Positions 14,035 to 20,130 of a stretch of 20,130 nucleotides of DNA are shown here, one piece after another. The notes under the pieces are model-generated. The model was given only the letters and a program-made list of their open reading frames with translations, had not been told where the DNA came from and made no database searches. Made by a program: the position numbers and the translations under genes. This DNA is from an uncultured Bacteroidales bacterium (GTDB lineage Bacteria; Bacteroidota; Bacteroidia; Bacteroidales; Paludibacteraceae), in contig CALATT010000008.1 in NCBI GenBank assembly GCA_937891905.1, positions 1 to 20,130 of the forward strand, written 5' to 3'. Every line of letters begins with the position of its first letter. Positions within the stretch are counted from its first letter, which is position 1.

Positions 14035-15330
14035 TTAATCCTTCTTCTCGTCCTTCTTTTTTCCCCATAGGTATTTCATCCATTCGTCTATCTTTTGCTC
14101 TTGTGGACTACCTTGGGCTACCCAAAATACTTTGCCGTCAATCTCGTCAGGCATGAATTGCTGCTTAACGAAATGATTTGGAAAATTATGCGCGTATTTA
14201 TATTGTTCTCCATATCCCAGTTCCTTCATCAGTTGTGTAGGTGCATTGCGTAAATGCAATGGAATGGGTAGGTTACCTGTTTGTCTCACCACTCTGAGTG
14301 CTTCGTCAATAGCCAAAAGACTGGAATTACTCTTAGGACTTGTGGCCAAATAAATCGTGGCCTGTGCCAAGGGTATGCGTCCTTCTGGCCATCCGATTTT
14401 CATAAGTGTTTCAAAGCATGCATTGGCAATCAGAAGAGCATTTGGATTGGCTAATCCGATGTCTTCGCTGGCTGAGATAACTAATCGGCGTGCAATAAAC
14501 TTAGGGTCTTCTCCGCCTTCTATCATGCGTGCCAACCAATAGATAGCTGCGTCGGGGTCGCTGCCACGAATCGATTTGATGAATGCGGAGACGATATCGT
14601 AATGCATCTCTCCGTCTTTGTCGTAGGCTACGGGGTTTTGCTGTAATTGCTTCGTGACGGTCTCGTTATCAATGACGCGTACTCCACTATTGCATACTAA
14701 TTCGATGATATTGAGCAGTTTGCGTGCGTCGCCTCCGCTATAACGCAGGATGGAATCAGTTTCTTTGACTTCAATCTGTAGTGCTCGGATATGCTCATCT
14801 TTTTGCAATGTGCGATGGAGAAGCGTTAGTAAATCCTCTTTTTCTAATGCTTTGAGCACATATACTTGGCATCTACTGAGCAGAGGGGTGATTACTTCAA
14901 AACTGGGGTTTTCGGTTGTCGCTCCGATGAGTGTGATAGTACCTTCCTCTACTGCTCCAAGTAGGCTATCTTGCTGTGATTTAGAGAAGCGATGTATCTC
15001 GTCTATGAATAGGATAGGACATCTATTATCGCTTGGCGCAAAGAGCCCACTATTCATGGCAGCCCTATGTTTGGCTTTTTCTATTACCTCTCTCACTTCT
15101 TTTACACCGCTTGTAACCGCGCTTAGTGTATAGAAAGGTCGCTCCAAATGATGCGCGATGATGCGCGCCAAGGTGGTTTTTCCTACGCCTGGAGGGCCCC
15201 ATAGTATAAAACTGGCTATGTTGCCCGACTCAATCATGCGGCGAAGGATAGCCTCTTCCCCCACCAAATGTTTTTGCCCTATGTAGTCGCCCAAATTCTT
15301 TGGACGCATTCGTTCTGCTAATGGTAACAT
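14035..15330 (-). CDS. rarA: Replication-associated recombination protein A
   Basis: 431-residue AAA+ ATPase of the RarA/MgsA/WRNIP1 family. Walker A GPPGVGKTT is at 45-53, Walker B with LFIDEIHRF follows, then sensor 1 (GATTENPSF), an arginine finger region (LLSRCQVY) and the C-terminal tetramerisation part with SDPDAAIYWLARM. It acts on stalled replication forks and single-strand gaps. The start codon lies inside the recN 3' end (13-bp overlap). The C-terminus is Lys/Asp/Glu-rich. Confidence 0.95.
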   Translation of the reverse strand: MLPLAERMRPKNLGDYIGQKHLVGEEAILRRMIESGNIASFILWGPPGVGKTTLARIIAHHLERPFYTLSAVTSGVKEVREVIEKAKHRAAMNSGLFAPSDNRCPILFIDEIHRFSKSQQDSLLGAVEEGTITLIGATTENPSFEVITPLLSRCQVYVLKALEKEDLLTLLHRTLQKDEHIRALQIEVKETDSILRYSGGDARKLLNIIELVCNSGVRVIDNETVTKQLQQNPVAYDKDGEMHYDIVSAFIKSIRGSDPDAAIYWLARMIEGGEDPKFIARRLVISASEDIGLANPNALLIANACFETLMKIGWPEGRIPLAQATIYLATSPKSNSSLLAIDEALRVVRQTGNLPIPLHLRNAPTQLMKELGYGEQYKYAHNFPNHFVKQQFMPDEIDGKVFWVAQGSPQEQKIDEWMKYLWGKKKDEKKD

Positions 15331-16895
15331 AGTAATTGTTTTGCGTTCGCGATCGCTTCTTGTGACGGGTTATTTCCGCTCAGCATGGATGCGATTTCTA
15401 TGGTTCGTTCTTCGTTATCTAATTGGCGTATATGTGTTTCTGTTCTGCTTTCAGTATCCGCTTTGTACACTTTGTAGTGCGTTTGTCCAAGTGCGGCTAT
15501 TTGAGGCAGATGGGTGATGGCGATGATTTGTCTTGTGGCGCCCATCTCCTGCATGATGGTAGCCATTTGCGTAGCAATATTACCGCTTACTCCAGTGTCT
15601 ATCTCATCAAAGATGATGGTTGGTAGTCCTTTGCTGCTTGCAATGAGTGATTTGATACAAAGCATCAATCGACTTATCTCACCTCCCGAAGCCACTTCGC
15701 TCACCGGACGAAGACTTTGATTTAAGTTAGCCGCAAAGAGTAGTTGTAAACTATCGCATCCATTGGGAGTAAAATCATCCGTGGGTAGGATAGGTATTTC
15801 TACTTTCGCATGCGGTATGCCCAAGTTTTTCATTCCTTCTATGATGCGTTGGCAAATAGAGGGTATGGTATTGGTTCTACTTTGTGTCAGTGCGTTCGCT
15901 TTTTGGGTTAGCGATGTCTTGAGTGCGTCGAGTTTCTTCTGGGCCTGTTCAATCTCGTAGTCAAAACTATCTAATCGATTAACTTTGTCTCCCAATTGGT
16001 TATATTCTTCAATCAGTTCGTCTATGCTTTGAGCACTGAATTTATACATCAATCCATTGAGTTGGTCTATTCGCTCTTCCACCCATGCCAACCTCTGTGG
16101 GTCCATCTCAATATTATTAAAATATCGTTCAGCTTCCTGAGAAATATCTTGTAACTCAAGGCGTGCAGACTCTATGCGTTCTTGTAGGTCTGCCGCTACA
16201 TTCTCTATATTGCACACACGCAATAAATCGGTCACACTGCCGTTTTCTCCTGTGAGGATATGGATGGTGTGGTCTAAGGCAGTGCGCAGTTCCTCCGCAT
16301 GGCTTAATCGGTATTGCTCTTGTTCTAATTGCTCTAATTCACCACTTTGCAGATTAGCTTCATCCAAGATTTTATATCTATACTGAATGAAGTCCGCTTC
16401 TTGTTGGCTCTTTTGGGCCAAGGATTGTATGTCTTGCAATGCTTGTGCTGCTTGTAGGTATTGCTCAAAACATTGGGTGTAATCGCTCAATAGCTCCTCG
16501 TTGTCAGCAATGGTGTCTATGACACCAAATTGAAAATCCATATTCTCAATCAAGAGATTGGCATGCTGCGAGTGTATGTCTATTAGACGATTGGATAATG
16601 CTTTTAATTCTTGTAGCGTCACGACCGAGTCATCCACAAACGAGCGACTTTTACCATTGCTATATAGTTCGCGTCGAATGATGCAATCGTCAAATTCGGC
16701 TTCAATAATGCATTTGGTCTCTCCATCTGTAATCACTTTGCTATCAGCGCGCGCACCTAAAACCAACGCGAGTGCGCCCAAGATAATACTCTTTCCCGCA
16801 CCGGTTTCGCCCGTTAACACAGAGAAACCTGCATTAAAATCGATGTCCAAATGCGTGATTAAGGCGTAATTTTGTATGTGTAGATGTTTTAACAT
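15318..16895 (-). CDS. recN: DNA repair protein RecN
   Basis: 525-residue SMC-like ATPase for double-strand break repair, a little shorter than many RecN proteins (about 550). Walker A GETGAGKS is at 29-36. A long Gln/Glu/Leu-rich coiled-coil region fills about 150-350. The ABC signature SGGEISRLML and Walker B (TIIFDEIDTGVSG) are in the last 130 residues, followed by the H-loop region (AITHLPQIAA). All ATPase motifs are present. Its ATG shares one base with the porD stop codon (TAATG), suggesting translational coupling. Confidence 0.95.
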   Translation of the reverse strand: MLKHLHIQNYALITHLDIDFNAGFSVLTGETGAGKSIILGALALVLGARADSKVITDGETKCIIEAEFDDCIIRRELYSNGKSRSFVDDSVVTLQELKALSNRLIDIHSQHANLLIENMDFQFGVIDTIADNEELLSDYTQCFEQYLQAAQALQDIQSLAQKSQQEADFIQYRYKILDEANLQSGELEQLEQEQYRLSHAEELRTALDHTIHILTGENGSVTDLLRVCNIENVAADLQERIESARLELQDISQEAERYFNNIEMDPQRLAWVEERIDQLNGLMYKFSAQSIDELIEEYNQLGDKVNRLDSFDYEIEQAQKKLDALKTSLTQKANALTQSRTNTIPSICQRIIEGMKNLGIPHAKVEIPILPTDDFTPNGCDSLQLLFAANLNQSLRPVSEVASGGEISRLMLCIKSLIASSKGLPTIIFDEIDTGVSGNIATQMATIMQEMGATRQIIAITHLPQIAALGQTHYKVYKADTESRTETHIRQLDNEERTIEIASMLSGNNPSQEAIANAKQLLCYH

Positions 16896-17806
16896 TAGTT
16901 TTGATTAATCTTATCGTATGTGTTTTGGCGTGTGGGGTCGATGTCAATCAATAGATTATAGACATCCGTTTTTTCCTTATCTGTGCCTTTTCTAAAAATA
17001 TCCACTAATTCCTCTGCTTTCGCATCCAAGAAAGTATTGATAACATAGGTGGCAGGTCGGGCGCGGTATGCTTCCTTTAGCACGGGTATTCCTTCCGCTA
17101 TTCGTGCGCGTCCGTTGGTGACATTAGCACTCATCTCATCTAATCCCAAACGATGGTAATCGTAGTAATAATTGCGGTATTTGCTAAATGCATCGTCCAG
17201 TAGATTATTGATTAATGCATAGCGATTTCTATTGCTATCAAAGGCTAACCATCCTTTTTGCTCCGTATTATCCATGCTGGCCGATTGGCACGCATTGCAA
17301 ATCTCTTCGCATGCTTGGAAGTAGGGAGTGCCACCTAAACGCTGATAACTATCCATATCATGACCAATAATCAAATAGCAATAATAAGCAAGCATGGCCG
17401 TTAGATTGGTAGTGAATTGGTTTTGCTGATATTCAATACGATCAAACTCCTGATAGGTGAAGTTAAAACTTGCGTCATTAAAATTGAGTAGAGGTGTAGT
17501 GTAGGTGGTACCAAATACAGGGCGTCTGCTCTGTAATGTCATCTCGCATTTATAGAGGTTGTCCGCGGCTTCTTTGACAATAATCATCATGCTGCATTCA
17601 ATTTTTTCATGTTCAGCGAATGTCATGTTCGTCCAGCGGTTTTGGTTCATATATTCCTCAATGGCTGTCTGAAGTGTGGTATACACCTGTTTATTCGAAC
17701 CCTCTATTAAGTCAGAATTGATGCTAACCGTGCAATTGAGTTCTTGCGCGTACGCACTCATGCACACGCACATCGCGAATAATATATGGAGTACTATTCT
17801 TTTCAT
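16895..17806 (-). CDS. porD: PorD/DUF4835 family protein
   Basis: 303 residues with a signal peptide (about 1-20, ending Ser-Ala-Tyr-Ala). Recognised by the ELNCTVSINSD start of the mature protein, the LQTAIEEYMNQNRWT segment, the ARRPVFGTTYTTP-like stretch, the FTTNLTAMLAYYCYLIIG segment and the C-terminal DPTRQNTYDKI motif. This family is linked to the type IX secretion system (PorD), and its position directly before recN is shared by many Bacteroidota. No other type IX genes are in the window, so presence of that system is inferred only. The ATG overlaps the stop of the DUF4831 gene by 4 bp. Confidence 0.85.
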   Translation of the reverse strand: MKRIVLHILFAMCVCMSAYAQELNCTVSINSDLIEGSNKQVYTTLQTAIEEYMNQNRWTNMTFAEHEKIECSMMIIVKEAADNLYKCEMTLQSRRPVFGTTYTTPLLNFNDASFNFTYQEFDRIEYQQNQFTTNLTAMLAYYCYLIIGHDMDSYQRLGGTPYFQACEEICNACQSASMDNTEQKGWLAFDSNRNRYALINNLLDDAFSKYRNYYYDYHRLGLDEMSANVTNGRARIAEGIPVLKEAYRARPATYVINTFLDAKAEELVDIFRKGTDKEKTDVYNLLIDIDPTRQNTYDKINQN

Positions 17807-18858
17807 TTGGATATGGATATGATGTTTCCTGTTTTTTCACTAAAGATGATAGATGGCAATTCGGGGGCAGTGAATAGATTGGTAGGAATAGGCATATCCA
17901 CACCAAACTGCGCAATAGGTAGTGTCTTATTTATCCATTCTACACCTTTGTGCCAAATAGATACACAGGCATGGCCTGGTATGTTATAAACCAATTGTGA
18001 AGGCTGATAAGTATCTTTCTTTTTAGATTTCTTTTCTTCTACAACGGGTGTAATATGTTGGTGCTGGTATGCCATTTGTATCTTAATCTCCTCTGCATCA
18101 ATGTTTTCCGCGTCAGTAAAACCATTCTCTCTAGAGAAATAAAATATTTCTTCATATGTTTTCTCATTGTTTTTAATAGGGCAATACTCGTATGTGTAGT
18201 GCTGTGTGGAAATGGTTTTCTTTCCCACGAAGAGAGCCAATAATTGTTTTTCTTGTCTTTTGAGTTCATCCAAGATAAGTTTCATCGCCTCACCATCAGC
18301 TGGAGTATGTTCCACTTCGCCACTTAATAGGTACATGCGTATCTCGCGTATATGGAATATTTGTTGTGCCACAGATTGCGCTTGTTCTGCAAGCGATTTG
18401 CTACCAAGCATATCTTCAGTGAATGGGATGGTTTGAATACTTTTTGATTTCGTTTTCTCTTCTGCTTTTGGCTTTTTAACTTGTTGTTTCGCTTTGAATT
18501 CTGTGTTAAAACCCGTTAGTAATCCTTTCTCATTTATATTCAATAAATAGAGAGGAATAAGTGGGGTGGTAGTCACTTTGTGTGCTCTGTTTAAATCTAC
18601 ATAAGTGCGTGTACCAACGGATACTTGTTGTAATTTATATATCGTTCGCGTCTCCGTTAACGCATTGGTGATACCTAATAACTCTTCTGCGTAAGAGGCA
18701 TATTTACCCATCTCCTGTATTTCGATTGTATAGGTAAAATCAAAAACAAGACTGTTTTTAGGACTATAATACACAAGCGAGGACTCATTTGCATTGTGAT
18801 TGACATCCGTAATACCGGTTGTAAGTACGGTTAGAAATACCATTAATGTTGTAAGCAT
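17803..18858 (-). CDS. DUF4831 family exported protein
   Basis: 351 residues with a short N-terminal hydrophobic segment that may be a signal peptide (about 1-16). The body matches my memory of DUF4831 proteins of Bacteroidales. It opens SLVYYSPKNSLVFDFTYTIE and has a KYASYAEELLGI segment. A lysine-rich insert (about 122-142) precedes EDMLGSKSLAEQAQSVAQQIFHIREIR-like helices with GEVEHTPADGEAMKLILDEL. It ends in a beta-rich region with PIAQFGVD. Function is unknown. It lies 18 bp after aroE and is coupled to porD. Confidence 0.8.
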   Translation of the reverse strand: MLTTLMVFLTVLTTGITDVNHNANESSLVYYSPKNSLVFDFTYTIEIQEMGKYASYAEELLGITNALTETRTIYKLQQVSVGTRTYVDLNRAHKVTTTPLIPLYLLNINEKGLLTGFNTEFKAKQQVKKPKAEEKTKSKSIQTIPFTEDMLGSKSLAEQAQSVAQQIFHIREIRMYLLSGEVEHTPADGEAMKLILDELKRQEKQLLALFVGKKTISTQHYTYEYCPIKNNEKTYEEIFYFSRENGFTDAENIDAEEIKIQMAYQHQHITPVVEEKKSKKKDTYQPSQLVYNIPGHACVSIWHKGVEWINKTLPIAQFGVDMPIPTNLFTAPELPSIIFSEKTGNIISISK

Positions 18859-18876
18859 AGTAGTATGATTTTAGTA

Positions 18877-19590
18877 TTATTTATTCCAAATTTTCCAAGC
18901 GGCGATAGCCTGTCCCATTAGCATTCCCATGCCATTTTGTGTGCTTGCTCCTTGTAGCCTTCCTTTCTTGAGAAAGAGCGTTTCTTCAGGATTGTAAATG
19001 CAATCAAATAATAGATGGCGATTGCTAATCAGTTCATATGGGATGTTCGGGCACGATTCTACATCAGGTAGCATACCCAATGGAGTGCAATTGATAATAA
19101 TGCTATGATTATCCATGATAGATTGATCAATAGCGTCGTATCCAATAGCTCGTTCGTTCGGTGTTCTGCTGACCAATGTGGGCTCTATTTGTAACTTTGT
19201 GAGTCCATAGCATATAGCCTTTGACGCTCCACCTGTACCTAATACCAATGCCTTTTTGTCGTAAGGGCGCAAGAGAGGATGAATCGATTCCATAAACCCA
19301 AGGCAGTCGGTGTTATACCCAATATGGTTATGCACTACATTGACAGCACCAATAGTGGAAGCTGTTTCGTCCAATCCTTTTAGATAAGGGATGATGGTTT
19401 GCTTATAGGGTAATGTAATATTCATGCCGTCTAAACGGTCGAGTAAATCCTTTACTCGCTCAAAATCATTCTCATCAATAGGATAGAGTGAGTACTCAGC
19501 ATTGATATGTTCTTTCTGAAACATATCGTTGAAATATTTTGCTGAGAATGAGTGCAATAGTGGGTATCCTATTATACCAAAGTGACGCAT
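18877..19590 (-). CDS. aroE: Shikimate dehydrogenase
   Basis: 237 residues, a compact form compared with the roughly 270 of enterobacterial AroE. It reduces 3-dehydroshikimate to shikimate with NADPH in aromatic amino acid synthesis. The substrate-binding HSFSA is at 13-17 and NITLPYK with catalytic Lys63 follows; GAVN (81-84) and NTDCLGF with Asp95 complete the active site. The nucleotide-binding loop GTGGASKA is at 118-125. The C-terminal QNGMGMLMGQA motif is intact. The first 19 bp overlap the 3' end of tilS. Confidence 0.93.
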   Translation of the reverse strand: MRHFGIIGYPLLHSFSAKYFNDMFQKEHINAEYSLYPIDENDFERVKDLLDRLDGMNITLPYKQTIIPYLKGLDETASTIGAVNVVHNHIGYNTDCLGFMESIHPLLRPYDKKALVLGTGGASKAICYGLTKLQIEPTLVSRTPNERAIGYDAIDQSIMDNHSIIINCTPLGMLPDVESCPNIPYELISNRHLLFDCIYNPEETLFLKKGRLQGASTQNGMGMLMGQAIAAWKIWNK

Positions 19591-20130
19591 AGTTTTCTAT
19601 GTTTTATTGTTGCTTTATGTGTTTTGGAGAAGAATGTTTTTCCTCCTTCTCCGCGTTGGAGTGCATTATATATCTTTTCTATTTCTTGAAAGCCATATTG
19701 GCGTAGTTCTTCATAGAGTTTTGTGATACCCGCCTCGCGCGTCTCCCGTCCTTCAATTATATCCAAATAACCTTGCATATATTCTGCTGTTTGCGCCATA
19801 TGTTCTATTTCTGCTTTTGTATAGCTTTGTAATTGCTTGCGAATAGCATTGCGAGTTATGGTGGTGTCCGTATTTGTGGAGTCATCCACCCATTCCATAT
19901 GGCGTTTATAGCGCAAATAATATTCAATATAATCGCGTGTAGTGCACAATAAGGGGCGTACAATGGGTATCGTGCTATCTGGTACTATTGGATTGGGACT
20001 AATAGGTCGCATCCCTATTAAGCCTCTTATACCCGTTCCTCGGCGTAGATTGAGCAGGATAGTCTCTGCTTGATCATTCTGATGATGTGCCACAACGATT
20101 GCTTGACAGTTCTCAGCGGAGGCCATCTCG
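19572..20130 (-). CDS. tilS: tRNA(Ile)-lysidine synthetase, 3' part
   Basis: Partial: the 5' end lies beyond the window and about 185 codons are visible. TilS puts lysidine on C34 of tRNA-Ile2 so that it reads AUA. The visible part has the AHHQNDQAET motif of the N-type ATP pyrophosphatase domain, the RGTGIRGLIGM segment, the RPLL..TRDYIEYYL region and TRNAIRKQL. The protein stops after a GGKTFFSKTHKATIKHRKLCVTLV-like segment, where many TilS proteins continue with a C-terminal tRNA-binding domain of about 100 residues. This form therefore seems shortened. The stop codon lies 19 bp inside aroE. Confidence 0.93.
   Translation of the reverse strand, partial: EMASAENCQAIVVAHHQNDQAETILLNLRRGTGIRGLIGMRPISPNPIVPDSTIPIVRPLLCTTRDYIEYYLRYKRHMEWVDDSTNTDTTITRNAIRKQLQSYTKAEIEHMAQTAEYMQGYLDIIEGRETREAGITKLYEELRQYGFQEIEKIYNALQRGEGGKTFFSKTHKATIKHRKLCVTLV

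Noticed and set aside
16558..16869. Plus-strand ORF opposite recN
   Set aside because: Antisense to an intact RecN N-terminal domain; composition is not protein-like.

Overview
The window looks like chromosomal DNA of a Bacteroidota, most likely a Bacteroidales. It has several exact promoters of the Bacteroidota form (TTTG, 20 bp, TAnnTTTG), a PorD/DUF4835 gene next to recN, a DUF4831 gene, a Bacteroidales-type amidase with an alpha/beta C-terminal region, and a lipoprotein combining a DUF4988/PL29-like N-terminus, collagen-like repeats and BspA-type leucine-rich repeats. All genes I accept lie on the minus strand, so the window is transcribed from high to low coordinates. No tRNA, rRNA, insertion sequence or CRISPR array was seen.

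Right part (about 4855-20130): one tightly packed run of twelve genes with overlaps or gaps of 18 bp or less. In transcription order they are tilS (5' end outside the window), aroE, a DUF4831 protein, porD, recN, rarA, hemW, a class A penicillin-binding protein, a TPR protein, a TraB/GumN-fold protein, a small exported protein, and an N-acetylmuramoyl-L-alanine amidase-like protein. The first half is housekeeping (tRNA modification, shikimate pathway, repair, radical-SAM haem protein). The second half is cell-envelope biology. A bidirectional terminator at 4777-4807 closes the run.

Middle (about 4094-4807): a short two-ORF unit with a consensus promoter (4748-4779) and a strong terminator (4095-4135). 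It holds one small unrecognised gene and a probable gene remnant.

Left part (about 805-4097): a consensus promoter is followed by about 320 nt of dense RNA secondary structure with two mutually exclusive folds, one of them terminator-like and ending in seven U. Then comes a three-gene unit: a small exported protein, a surface lipoprotein with collagen-like and LRR domains, and a 130-residue protein with weak MazF/PemK resemblance. It ends in three hairpins, the last a good terminator. At the far left a further consensus promoter reads into an uncharacterised ORF at 6-536.

Most interesting points: (1) the structured RNA or attenuator at 3740-4060; (2) a 7-bp tandem repeat inside the amidase gene just before its catalytic domain, where gain or loss of a unit would truncate the protein (predicted phase variation), with an oppositely oriented array of the same heptamer spanning the stop codon; (3) a TraB/GumN protein that has lost both GxxH motifs; (4) a TilS that seems to lack its C-terminal domain.
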